The translations under genes were made by a program, and so were the position numbers. The notes beneath the pieces were generated by a model, which searched no databases, was not told where the DNA came from, and saw only the letters and a list, made by a program, of their open reading frames with translations. Below, in pieces: positions 25,954 through 31,858 of a DNA stretch of 38,817 nt; within the stretch, counting starts at the first letter, position 1; every line of letters begins with the position of its first letter. Source of the DNA: a virus. The DNA is taken from the IMG/VR virus record IMGVR_UViG_3300044981_000086, positions 1-38,817 of that record; one strand, 5' to 3'.

Positions 25954-26371
25954 ATAGACCTAATTTATTTGGTTGTTTTTGTTTTACAGGATGAGTTTTA
26001 TTATTAGAATTTTCATAATACCACGCTTGATCATTTAGTGGAATTTTATCACAAGATTTTGAACAATATTCCCATTCAGCTTCAGTAGGCAATCGATAGA
26101 CATAGCCATCATTTTTTTCGTTTAGCTTTTTAATAAATTTTTGGCAATCATTCCATGATACTTGTTCAACGGGATTATTGGGATTGTCTTTAAAATAACT
26201 TGGATTATCCCACATTACTTCTTGCCATTCACTTTGAGTGACTGGCGCATCCATCATTTCAAAATCTTCAGTTAACTCTACATTATGAAGAGTTTCATCT
26301 GAGAATCTATTTAGATCGTTTTTGGGGCTTCCCATTTTGAACTTGCCTGCTTTAATTTTTAAAAATTTCAT
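25883..26371 (-). CDS. FGE-sulfatase-domain protein, N-terminal part, 162 aa
   Basis: Family landmarks are in order: KFLKIKAGKFKMGSPKNDLN, VTQSEWQEVMWDNPSYF, PVEQVSWNDCQKFIKKLN, YRLPTEAEWEYCSK and MLGNVWEWVQDFYGAYDD. This is the N-terminal two thirds of the FGE-sulfatase/SUMF1 domain. It stops at EEE where a complete domain would continue to RGGSW...GFRLVR; that continuation is in the neighbouring frame. Catalytic cysteines of true FGE are not evident, so it is likely a ligand-binding version. Either a broken gene, a sequencing indel or a split/frameshifted gene. Confidence 0.7.
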   Translation of the reverse strand: MKFLKIKAGKFKMGSPKNDLNRFSDETLHNVELTEDFEMMDAPVTQSEWQEVMWDNPSYFKDNPNNPVEQVSWNDCQKFIKKLNEKNDGYVYRLPTEAEWEYCSKSCDKIPLNDQAWYYENSNNKTHPVKQKQPNKLGLYDMLGNVWEWVQDFYGAYDDEEE

Positions 26372-26411
26372 TTTATCTCCTCATATGGCGTTTGATAAAA
26401 AATCAGAATAT

Positions 26412-26639
26412 TCACTCATAAATACCATTTTTATCTAAAAGCATTTTTAATCTAATAATCTCAGTTTTTAAAGATTCGACTTCAATAATTAAAAGAGATT
26501 GTTCTGCCATTTGTTTACCAAAAAATTTAGCCATATCCTCAAGGCTTGAGTCTCTTACGTCGATACCAGAACAAAGATGTCCGAAGCTTTCCGACCATTC
26601 GTCGATAATATCTTGACCACAAGCCTTACATTTACTCAA
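26412..26639 (-). CDS. Small zinc-ribbon and coiled-coil protein, 75 aa
   Basis: The N-terminus MSKCKACGQDIIDEW has one CxxC, with a later single Cys (GHLC), so a complete Zn site is uncertain. The C-terminal half is a coiled coil (EQSLLIIEVESLKTEIIRLK). It lies between the FGE-like gene and a 27-aa gene. Unknown function. Confidence 0.55.
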   Translation of the reverse strand: MSKCKACGQDIIDEWSESFGHLCSGIDVRDSSLEDMAKFFGKQMAEQSLLIIEVESLKTEIIRLKMLLDKNGIYE

Positions 26640-26653
26640 AATTCCCTCGTTAA

Positions 26654-26737
26654 TTATCTATTTTTCAACTGTTCTGGAACACCAAAATTATCTCTCCACA
26701 GATCTTCAATCTCCATAAGATGCTCGCCCGGTGTCAT
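26654..26737 (-). CDS. Very small protein, 27 aa
   Basis: The ATG overlaps the stop of the ERF gene (ATGA), so it would be translated by coupling. The product is acidic and amphipathic (MTPGEHLMEIEDLWRDNFGV...). It fills the gap between ERF and the next gene exactly. Coding is inferred from the overlap and lack of other content. Confidence 0.45.
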   Translation of the reverse strand: MTPGEHLMEIEDLWRDNFGVPEQLKNR

Positions 26738-27306
26738 GGATTGATTATCTGTTCTTTGCAATATTCACCATTTGGCAATTTCACAGTGCAATATTCTATA
26801 GAAGTATTATATTTAGATATTTTAAAAATATGTTTATGTTGTACCTCTTCTAATGTTTGAGAAGCTTTTTGCTGATGATTCTTGGATGGGGTGGCTAAGT
26901 TTTCTTGTAGATTTTTTACGCCTCTATCTTCAGCTTTTTCAGCGTCATCATCTTCTTGTGTTGCCACAGCTAATAAAGATGAAATGGTATACCTCTTAGC
27001 ATAAGTAATTGATGAGCCCATACCTTGATCAGTTTGAGCTTTGTTTATGAGCGGCATAGAACTATCTAAAATTTCTCCAGTCGGCGCATGATGGATTTCA
27101 GTGACTAGCTCTGTTTTGTTTTCAATTTGGGTTGAAACTCTATGTGTAATAAACATATTGTATTTATGACACACTCTTTTACATTCTTCTATGACATGAT
27201 CATACTCAGCATATTCAGATTTGAAATGAGGATTATGGCCAGTCTTTTTAATGGGCTTAATTTCATTTTGAGCTTTTATAAGATCTTCTACAAATTGCTT
27301 ATTCAT
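26734..27306 (-). CDS. erf: ERF-family single-strand annealing protein, 190 aa
   Basis: The ERF pattern is visible: AQNEIKPIKKTGHNPHFKSE then YAEYDHVIEECKRVC near the N-terminus, MGSSITYAKRYTISSLLAVA (family (G)SxxTYAxRYxLxxLL) and the acidic DDDAEKAED after it. The C-terminal third is a separate tail with a possible zinc pair (YCTVKLPNGEYC). ERF proteins form rings that anneal complementary strands in recombination and circularisation. It works naturally with the RusA resolvase downstream. The start overlaps the upstream gene by four bases. Confidence 0.82.
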   Translation of the reverse strand: MNKQFVEDLIKAQNEIKPIKKTGHNPHFKSEYAEYDHVIEECKRVCHKYNMFITHRVSTQIENKTELVTEIHHAPTGEILDSSMPLINKAQTDQGMGSSITYAKRYTISSLLAVATQEDDDAEKAEDRGVKNLQENLATPSKNHQQKASQTLEEVQHKHIFKISKYNTSIEYCTVKLPNGEYCKEQIINP

Positions 27307-27542
27307 TTCAATAACTCCTCTATTTCTTTAAGAGCTTGTCTCGCTTTAGCTAACGCTTGCTCAACTTTGATTTCAGAAGTGTAAGAGGGTAAGAGAGTAG
27401 AGGGTGTCCTCACAAGACGAAACCCGATGTAGTAGTCGCGAATGCCAGGAACGTCGTAGTCGCGACCAGCAGCCCGCAAGTACTGCGCACCGTAGCACCA
27501 ACTACCGCCGCGTAACACGCGGTACGAGCCTTTTTTAATCAT
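27303..27542 (-). CDS. Free-standing variable-repeat protein, 79 aa (contains variable repeat 2)
   Basis: The protein starts almost directly with the C-lectin/FGE end: KKGSYRVLRGGSWCYGAQYL, then AAGRDYDVPGIRDYYIGFRLVRTP. A coiled-coil tail (EIKVEQALAKARQALKEIEE) follows. It lacks the N-terminal two thirds of the fold. The ATG overlaps the previous stop (ATGA), so it is translated as its own gene in the operon. It may act with another chain, or be a reservoir copy for the repeat at 25695-25800. Confidence 0.65.
   Translation of the reverse strand: MIKKGSYRVLRGGSWCYGAQYLRAAGRDYDVPGIRDYYIGFRLVRTPSTLLPSYTSEIKVEQALAKARQALKEIEELLK
27401..27506 (-). repeat. Variable repeat 2 (DGR-type), partner of 25695-25800
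   Basis: Offset from repeat 1 is constant at 1706 bases, with no indel. The end that encodes GFRLVRTP is identical over 27 bases (27401-27427), as expected for an initiation-of-mutagenic-homing end. Variation lies upstream in NNC/NNT-type codons (for example TAT/GGT, GGC/TAC, TGC/GAC) with the third base kept, as if templated by AAC/AAT. Confidence 0.75.
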
Positions 27543-27780
27543 TTCGTCTACTCCATCCTAAATCTTCCATATCACTTCTACTAACATCATCGCAAGGACC
27601 ATCCGGATGAATTCTTTGTTCTTTTATCCATTTATTAAAATGGTCAGCTAGATCTTGATGTCTCTCTAATTCTTCTTCAGTGAGTTTTGGAGGTTTAGGT
27701 TTAGTCTTTTCAAGTAATTCTTTTTGTCTAAACTTTTCATTCTGGTCTTTAATCCATTGGTTTAACTCTTTAAAATCCAT
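27535..27780 (-). CDS. Small charged helical protein, 81 aa
   Basis: Rich in Lys/Glu and helical (LNQWIKDQNEKFRQKELLEK, then LTEEELERHQDLADHFNKWI), with a C-terminal DGPCDDVSRSDMEDLGWS. TTAAGGAGTAGTT precedes the ATG (AAGGAG). Its stop overlaps the variable-repeat gene. No known family recognised. Confidence 0.6.
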   Translation of the reverse strand: MDFKELNQWIKDQNEKFRQKELLEKTKPKPPKLTEEELERHQDLADHFNKWIKEQRIHPDGPCDDVSRSDMEDLGWSRRND

Positions 27781-27791
27781 AACTACTCCTT

Positions 27792-27958
27792 AAAAGTGCA
27801 GGCCAGACGCGACTCTGACTTATGGGAAATTTCTATGCTGGTTCACCCAAGATGCCATCCAGAGTATGGGACCCCTTCGTCCACTCCTCAGGCTGAACGC
27901 GTGTCTCCAGTGGGCCGCTTTTAACGTATCACCACAGCTTTCCACGCCGCTGCACAAA
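27792..27958 (-). other. Untranslated, structured stretch between two small genes
   Basis: No convincing reading frame. Base composition is richer in G+C than its neighbours. The ends of the stretch pair (GTGCAG with CTGCAC), with inner short stems such as GGAC...GTCC. It could be a small RNA or an mRNA leader for the 81-aa gene. I cannot match it to a known RNA class. Confidence 0.35.
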
Positions 27959-27959
27959 A

Positions 27960-28076
27960 TCATCTACTTAATAAAATACTAAAAAACTTAAAGTTAAGAT
28001 AAAACATATAACCTAATATTGTGAAGCCTGTAACCATTAGTACATCGAAGATTAAGAGTTCTTTATTATACTTCAT
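27960..28076 (-). CDS. Single-pass membrane micro-protein, 38 aa
   Basis: Strong AAAGGAGGT stands six bases before the ATG at 28076. The product is one hydrophobic helix (DVLMVTGFTILGYMFYLNFK) with a short basic tail. A transcription terminator lies just upstream, so it needs its own promoter or readthrough. Function unknown. Confidence 0.55.
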   Translation of the reverse strand: MKYNKELLIFDVLMVTGFTILGYMFYLNFKFFSILLSR

Positions 28077-28091
28077 AAATACCTCCTTTTC

Positions 28092-28125
28092 AAAAACAAA
28101 TGCCCTGGGTTTTTAAGCCAAGGCA
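28092..28125 (-). terminator. Intrinsic terminator
   Basis: On the minus strand TGCCTTGG pairs with CCAGGGCA (one G-U) around a 9-nt loop (28125-28101), followed by TTTGTTTTT. It follows the 87-aa gene and would separate the first three genes of the minus-strand early operon from the rest. Confidence 0.65.
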
Positions 28126-28192
28126 CTTGCAGAGTTAATCCAACCGGCGAAGGTTTAGATTTAATTTATAATACCTTGAACTCAAAGTTTTA

Positions 28193-28456
28193 TCAATCTT
28201 CATTTTTAAATGCCGAGATGTTTTTAAAAGCCACATCAAATAGTTTCTTAGAAGTGGCATCTTCATCTCCATACATTCTCATTACTTCATGGGCAAAATA
28301 ATCTCTCAGCTCTGACTTTAATTTATCAACAATAATTCTTTCAGCTTCTTCTATACGATTAGTTAATTCATGAGAAACGCCTAAGCATAGAGCTTTTTTA
28401 ATTTCCCATTTAATATCTACTTTTAAAAGAGCTTCAGTTAATGTTTTAGCAGCCAT
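28193..28456 (-). CDS. Small helical protein, 87 aa
   Basis: I place the start at ATG 28456, which has AAGGGAG eight bases upstream, rather than at GTG 28465. The protein is helical and charged (LTEALLKVDIKWEIKKALCL, then RIEEAERIIVDKLKSELRDY). It begins one base after the preceding stop. No family recognised. Confidence 0.55.
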   Translation of the reverse strand: MAAKTLTEALLKVDIKWEIKKALCLGVSHELTNRIEEAERIIVDKLKSELRDYFAHEVMRMYGDEDATSKKLFDVAFKNISAFKNED

Positions 28457-28457
28457 G

Positions 28458-28631
28458 CTAGTCACTCCCTTCTAGAAATCCCTTTAGATCATTAAGGGTT
28501 ATTTTCTGTTCGAGGTGGCCATCTCCATCACAAGAGCTACATGTAACTAATTGCTCTTCTCCAATATAGATTTCACCTTCACCATTACAGTCTTCGCATT
28601 GAACTTCTATTTTTATCCATGCTTTAATCAT
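28458..28631 (-). CDS. Small DnaJ-type zinc-finger protein, 57 aa
   Basis: The start at ATG 28631 is supported by GGAGGT upstream. Two CxxCxGxG elements are visible: CEDCNGEGEIYIG and CSSCDGDGHLE. Together these make one zinc centre like half of the DnaJ cysteine-rich domain. Phages carry many such small Zn proteins; role unknown. Confidence 0.65.
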   Translation of the reverse strand: MIKAWIKIEVQCEDCNGEGEIYIGEEQLVTCSSCDGDGHLEQKITLNDLKGFLEGSD

Positions 28632-28806
28632 GATTAACCTCCAAAGCAACACATTTCATTCCAGTGACAGTGTTACCATAGAGATCAACTGTACAAACTT
28701 TAGGCAGATGCTTTTTAGCTGTGATCATATCAAACTTGGCTTGATGACTTGGTGTTAAAGAGGAACAACCTGAAAACATAAGGGCTATGATTATTAGATA
28801 TTCCAT
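28624..28806 (-). CDS. Small lipoprotein, 60 aa
   Basis: A short leader (MEYLIIIALMFSGCSS) ends in a lipobox-like FSGC at Cys14. The mature part is about 45 residues (KVCTVDLYGNTVTGMKCVAL). It is the first gene of the leftward operon, behind two promoter candidates. An early lipoprotein could act in superinfection exclusion, but this is only inference. Confidence 0.55.
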   Translation of the reverse strand: MEYLIIIALMFSGCSSLTPSHQAKFDMITAKKHLPKVCTVDLYGNTVTGMKCVALEVNHD

Positions 28807-28839
28807 ATAAACCTCGCCTGTTAATGTTTAACTCTAGGA

Positions 28840-28868
28840 TTAGTATCTCACAGAAAGTCTAGAAAGTA
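28840..28868 (-). promoter_or_regulatory. Candidate sigma70-type promoter for the leftward early operon
   Basis: TTTACT (28868-28863), 17-base spacer, GATACT (28845-28840): four of six matches in each box. It lies about 35 bases upstream of the lipoprotein start. Confidence 0.45.
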
Positions 28869-28869
28869 A

Positions 28870-29300
28870 AGTTTAGAATTTGTATGAAAGGAGCCAGGCT
28901 AATCTTTTTGCTTGCGCTAGAAACTAACCTGGCGTATATATTGAATCGCTTAAAGACAATATGGGGTCAAATTAAATCAATCTCATATAGATGTCAAGCG
29001 AGTAGCCAAGAGCCCAACTGTAGTGGTTTAACCAATGGCGTTGGGGGAACAGTTTGTAGTCAAGGTCTAGCGTGGCCAAGAGGACGAGGTTAGTACGACT
29101 CCGAAACGACACGAGCCATATCCGCGCTAAGATCCATGCTGGGGACAGTGGACTGACTGTGGTGAGTATCTACCTTACGGACACTTAGAGAGCCGTAATT
29201 AAACAGATGCCTTTGCTCAAACTCAGGGGAGCGATAGAGTTGTGCAGAGCAAGATATTGACCCTTATTGTCTAGGGGATTAATCCTTGCTTTGTCTAAAT
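28870..29300. ncRNA. Long stretch without genes; candidate structured RNA in the divergent control region
   Basis: No coding signal on either strand, though a 69-codon frame on the plus strand is open without a ribosome site. The region is dense in short perfect stems, for example GCCAGG/CCTGGC (28891-28930), CCCAAC/GTTGGG with inner TGGTT/AACCA (29011-29042), TAGCG...CGCTA, ACAGT/ACTGT, TACGG/CCGTA and GCTC/GAGC (29140-29230). It is less AT-rich than flanking genes. It could be a phage noncoding RNA or a replication/regulatory region. It does not match tRNA, tmRNA or RNase P landmarks. Confidence 0.4.
28967..28995 (-). promoter_or_regulatory. Candidate promoter with consensus -35 box, leftward
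   Basis: A perfect TTGACA (28995-28990) is followed after 17 bases by a weak TAATTT (28972-28967). It would transcribe the early minus-strand operon from further upstream. Confidence 0.35.
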
Positions 29301-29301
29301 C

Positions 29302-29330
29302 TTGGGTTAGCGATCACGATGCGTTATATA
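29302..29330 (+). promoter_or_regulatory. Candidate promoter for the rightward micro-gene operon
   Basis: TTGGGT, 17-base spacer, TATATA. It stands 37 bases ahead of the first plus-strand gene. A further TTGACC at 29257-29262 could be an alternative -35 box. Confidence 0.4.
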
Positions 29331-29366
29331 GTTTCTATTCCAATAATCATAAAGAAGGAGTCAATA

Positions 29367-29591
29367 ATGAAACATTATGAACAATGGGCCTTAGATTATC
29401 AAATGAAGCTGATTGAAGAACTAGAGAATGCTCCATTAGGAAAAGAGCGTGTTCTTGCAAAGATTAGGAAGAACTCAAATAATAAAACATGGGAAGCTGG
29501 ATTTCTTTTTGCTATAGAAGCTGTTCTTTCAGGAAAATTTAGTAATTCTGATCAGATTCAGGAATGGGCATTTGGAGAATGTAAAGAATGA
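29367..29591 (+). CDS. Small early-type protein, 74 aa
   Basis: The start at ATG 29367 has AAGGAG nine bases upstream; the longer frame from 29286 lacks such a site and covers the promoter. The product is helical and charged (WALDYQMKLIEELENAPLGK, then WEAGFLFAIEAVLSGKF). First gene of a plus-strand operon in which most genes overlap by ATGA. Unknown function. Confidence 0.6.
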   Translation: MKHYEQWALDYQMKLIEELENAPLGKERVLAKIRKNSNNKTWEAGFLFAIEAVLSGKFSNSDQIQEWAFGECKE

Positions 29592-29845
29592 AAGCTTATG
29601 CATGGTTAATGGACGCTTCTTCTAAAGATGCAGTTGTTAAGATCTTAAGAGAAGATGGTGTGTTGTTAGTGGAAGTAGTTAAGAATGGTTGTAATGAAGC
29701 TGAGAAGTTTATCAGACGCTATCTTCCTAAAGGCTGTAATGAAATAACATGGCTTGGATTTAATCCTTGGATAGATGAGAATTTTCAGAGATATGTTGTA
29801 GAGTATGAGGCGATACATAATTGTAGCTTTGAGGGGAAGGTATGA
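29588..29845 (+). CDS. Small early-type protein, 85 aa
   Basis: ATGA overlaps with both neighbours. The product is alpha/beta (AYAWLMDASSKDAVVKILRE, then WLGFNPWIDENFQRYVVEYE). No family recognised; probably one of the host-takeover or replication-accessory proteins typical of such clusters. Confidence 0.6.
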   Translation: MKAYAWLMDASSKDAVVKILREDGVLLVEVVKNGCNEAEKFIRRYLPKGCNEITWLGFNPWIDENFQRYVVEYEAIHNCSFEGKV

Positions 29846-30216
29846 AGTTCTTTGAAACCAAAGATTTCTATGGAGTCCATTTAGATAGTACATCAGATTA
29901 TTTTATTCCATTATCCAAAGCAGTTGAAATGGCGAATGCCAAACTAGAGCGTGAAGGTAAGATTGTTTATTCTTATCATCCAAATGAAGGCCATTTTGTT
30001 CCTAACTGGATTGCTGACAAAAGCATGTTCCACAAAGAGAAAGTTACTCATAAAGCTTTCCTTATCAATATTGAATTGATAGAAAAGTGCACTCATTCTG
30101 TTGGAGCCTATCAAATGGGGAATGCAGACCCATGGAAATATATAAATGAAGATGGTGCTTTCTTTTGTTCAAAATGTGGCATTAATTTAAAGGTAAAAGA
30201 ATGGGAAGAAGCTTAA
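29842..30216 (+). CDS. Early-type protein with C-terminal Cys/His elements, 124 aa
   Basis: It has FYGVHLDSTSDYFIPLSKAV near the N-terminus and a C-terminal CTHS...FFCSKCGINLKV that can form a CxnCxxC zinc site. AGGGGAAGG precedes its ATG. Function unknown. Confidence 0.55.
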   Translation: MKFFETKDFYGVHLDSTSDYFIPLSKAVEMANAKLEREGKIVYSYHPNEGHFVPNWIADKSMFHKEKVTHKAFLINIELIEKCTHSVGAYQMGNADPWKYINEDGAFFCSKCGINLKVKEWEEA

Positions 30217-30234
30217 AACATTCTTGGGGAAGAA

Positions 30235-30468
30235 ATGTTTATCAAACGAAAAAGAGTTATAGATAAAAAACTTATGGCTAGCTTTAAAGATAAAACTTGT
30301 TTAATAAACGATAAAAATTGTCTAGGTGACGTGTGTGCTCATCATCTTAAGAGTCAAGGCTCGGGTGGAGATGATATTATAGAAAATCTTATTCCGGTCT
30401 GTATATTCCACCACAATGAAATTCACATGATCGGAAGCTACACTTTTAAAAGGAAATATAGGAAATGA
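30235..30468 (+). CDS. Small HNH-type nuclease-like protein, 77 aa
   Basis: CLINDKNCLGDVCAHHLKSQ then IIENLIPVCIFHHNEIHMIG matches the HNH arrangement (AHHxxxxxxGG...NLIPxCxxHHxEIH) with flanking cysteines. GGGGA lies eight bases before the ATG. The family includes small phage nucleases; a free nuclease could help recombination or packaging. It overlaps the next gene by four bases. Confidence 0.65.
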   Translation: MFIKRKRVIDKKLMASFKDKTCLINDKNCLGDVCAHHLKSQGSGGDDIIENLIPVCIFHHNEIHMIGSYTFKRKYRK

Positions 30469-30668
30469 TTTGTCATAGATGTGGCTTTCAAGTTTATATG
30501 AATGGATCATGTAATTGTACAAAAAGAATGCAAGATCAAATATTTGGTGGAGGGGGATTATCTCAAATGCAAATGAATTCAGTTATTGAAGGATTAGATA
30601 AAATAGGTGGCCTTTTAATGGAAATCATAAACTTGATAAAATTAAATACGAAGTCGCAAGAAAAATGA
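30465..30668 (+). CDS. Small zinc-ribbon protein, 67 aa
   Basis: Cys residues MICHRCGFQVYMNGSCNC form a CxxC...CxC cluster. The rest is an amphipathic helix (LDKIGGLLMEIINLIKLNTK). Coupled at both ends by ATGA overlaps. Confidence 0.55.
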   Translation: MICHRCGFQVYMNGSCNCTKRMQDQIFGGGGLSQMQMNSVIEGLDKIGGLLMEIINLIKLNTKSQEK

Positions 30669-30766
30669 AATTTCTATGCCTTATCTTTGGACATAAATTT
30701 ATTAATCACTGGACTAACTTTAAATGCTGCCAGAGATGCTACTATTTCACTAGAAGGCTTCCATGA
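30665..30766 (+). CDS. Micro-protein with Cys/His cluster, 33 aa
   Basis: The ATG overlaps the previous stop (ATGA). The peptide MKFLCLIFGHK...FKCCQRC resembles small phage zinc-binding proteins of the pattern CLxxGHK...CxxC. It ends in an ATGA overlap with the next frame. Confidence 0.5.
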   Translation: MKFLCLIFGHKFINHWTNFKCCQRCYYFTRRLP

Positions 30767-30840
30767 TTATATTTTGGCTTGCCATGTTATTAATGACCCT
30801 CCTTGGCATAATTAAGATTGTTAACGACACTAAGCTATGA
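30763..30840 (+). CDS. Membrane micro-protein, 25 aa
   Basis: ATGA-coupled to the frame before it. Almost the whole peptide is one hydrophobic helix (MIIFWLAMLLMTLLGIIKIV). Coding status rests on the coupling and composition. Confidence 0.45.
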   Translation: MIIFWLAMLLMTLLGIIKIVNDTKL

Positions 30841-30851
30841 TCTCATTTTAA

Positions 30852-30936
30852 CGCAAGAGCCTTTAAGTGGGTAGCATTGGCAAGGAAGCTTATGTGTGGG
30901 GTATGCTTGGCCTTCCCTTGGCATACCTCTCTTGCG
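30852..30936 (+). promoter_or_regulatory. Structured leader directly before a ribosome binding site
   Basis: CGCAAGAG (30852-30859) pairs with CTCTTGCG (30929-30936), enclosing GGTATGC/GCATACC (30900-30906 with 30921-30927) and a partial GGCAAGGAAG/CTTCCCTTG pairing. The closing stem ends just before AGAGGAT and the ATG at 30947. It could be a regulatory leader, an RNA processing site or a small RNA. It lacks a T-run, so an ordinary terminator is unlikely. Confidence 0.4.
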
Positions 30937-30946
30937 CTAGAGGATA

Positions 30947-31159
30947 ATGACTAATAAAGAAGATGTCACCCATATGTTCGCTAAACTCTTAGGTGATGAA
31001 ACCCGAGACTTTCAGCTAGATCCTATTACTCAAACTGAAACCCAAGCTCTTATAGAAAAGCTCTTTCAAATCATACAGGATAAGAGCGTATCAGACGATA
31101 TGGCAGACTTTTGCTTCGAATGCTTGAAAGTGGCTAAGTCTAATATGCGTTATAACTGA
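30947..31159 (+). CDS. Small acidic helical protein, 70 aa
   Basis: AGAGG lies before the ATG. The product is acidic and helical (EDVTHMFAKLLGDETRDFQL, then MADFCFECLKVAKSNMRYN). It converges with the lipoprotein gene, overlapping its end by 10 bases. Function unknown. Confidence 0.55.
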   Translation: MTNKEDVTHMFAKLLGDETRDFQLDPITQTETQALIEKLFQIIQDKSVSDDMADFCFECLKVAKSNMRYN

Positions 31160-31557
31160 TGGGCTTTTAAAGCTGTTTTATGGGCCTTTAAAATCTTACC
31201 CATCTTCTGAGTCACAGCATTAATGGTCTGGGTATCGTCATAAGAGCAATCATTAGAGTCTGAGCATAGCTTCTCTAAATCAGACTTCCATGCCGCAAAT
31301 ACACTTGAATTAGTACAGATAAGTGGATCAGAGGTATTATCCCAAAGGGCTGCGAATTGCTCTAATGTGATCACTGTTGAGCCGGATTGCAAAACATGCT
31401 CTGCTACTGCTCCCTGGCTCCCGAGACTCCCATACCAAATGCTATCGTCAATGGTGACCGTTTTACAGGCGTTAAGGGCTAGCAGACCCATCATAATGAA
31501 TAAGAGAACCCCAGGCCGCGACCATTGCTTGAGTTGCTTGTTGAATTGCTTGAACAT
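31150..31557 (-). CDS. Lipoprotein next to lysis genes (spanin-like candidate), 135 aa
   Basis: A basic n-region (KQFNKQLKQWSRPG) is followed by VLLFIMMGLLALNAC, a lipobox with Cys31. The mature part has several Cys residues and a helical end (TQTINAVTQKMGKILKAHKT). The start at 31557 has GGAAGG upstream and lies 86 bases inside the preceding gene in another frame. That nested arrangement recalls Rz/Rz1, but the mature part is longer and the neighbour is not a typical inner-membrane spanin. Confidence 0.55.
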   Translation of the reverse strand: MFKQFNKQLKQWSRPGVLLFIMMGLLALNACKTVTIDDSIWYGSLGSQGAVAEHVLQSGSTVITLEQFAALWDNTSDPLICTNSSVFAAWKSDLEKLCSDSNDCSYDDTQTINAVTQKMGKILKAHKTALKAHQL

Positions 31558-31858
31558 TATTAGATCCTTCCGCTAATTGTAATGCAGTACCAGCGCTTAC
31601 TACTTTAGATTCTTCTCCATTAGTTTGAATATCGATTATGAGATTTGTGCCCATTGTGGCTAAAAAGTTATAAAGATACTTCCCAAACTCAGCTACACCG
31701 AAGTCTAAAATGGCACTTATGATAGGGGCTCCTAAGAGGCCTGGATCTAATCCAGTTAGAAAGGCCTCTGCAGCCGCATCTCCCCCAGTAATAAGGATGT
31801 TTAAAAACGTGTTAAACGCCGTTGCTACTGGATCAGTATCAGTAGGTACAGAGCCCAT
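31472..31858 (-). CDS. Hydrophobic helical protein in the lysis region, 128 aa
   Basis: Ala/Leu/Gly-rich with hydrophobic stretches (FNTFLNILITGGDAAAEAFL, then LGAPIISAILDFGVAEFG) and no signal peptide. The ATG overlaps the previous stop (TAATG). It could be membrane-associated, but no clear transmembrane helix pair is seen. No family recognised. Confidence 0.5.
   Translation of the reverse strand: MGSVPTDTDPVATAFNTFLNILITGGDAAAEAFLTGLDPGLLGAPIISAILDFGVAEFGKYLYNFLATMGTNLIIDIQTNGEESKVVSAGTALQLAEGSNNVQAIQQATQAMVAAWGSLIHYDGSASP

Noticed and set aside
25675-26007. Plus-strand open frame opposite the FGE-like genes.
   Set aside because: It is the antisense shadow of the well-supported FGE/variable-repeat coding strand.
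28884-29093. Plus-strand 69-codon open frame in the control region.
   Set aside because: No convincing codon pattern or ribosome site placement relative to neighbours, and it overlaps stems and promoter candidates.
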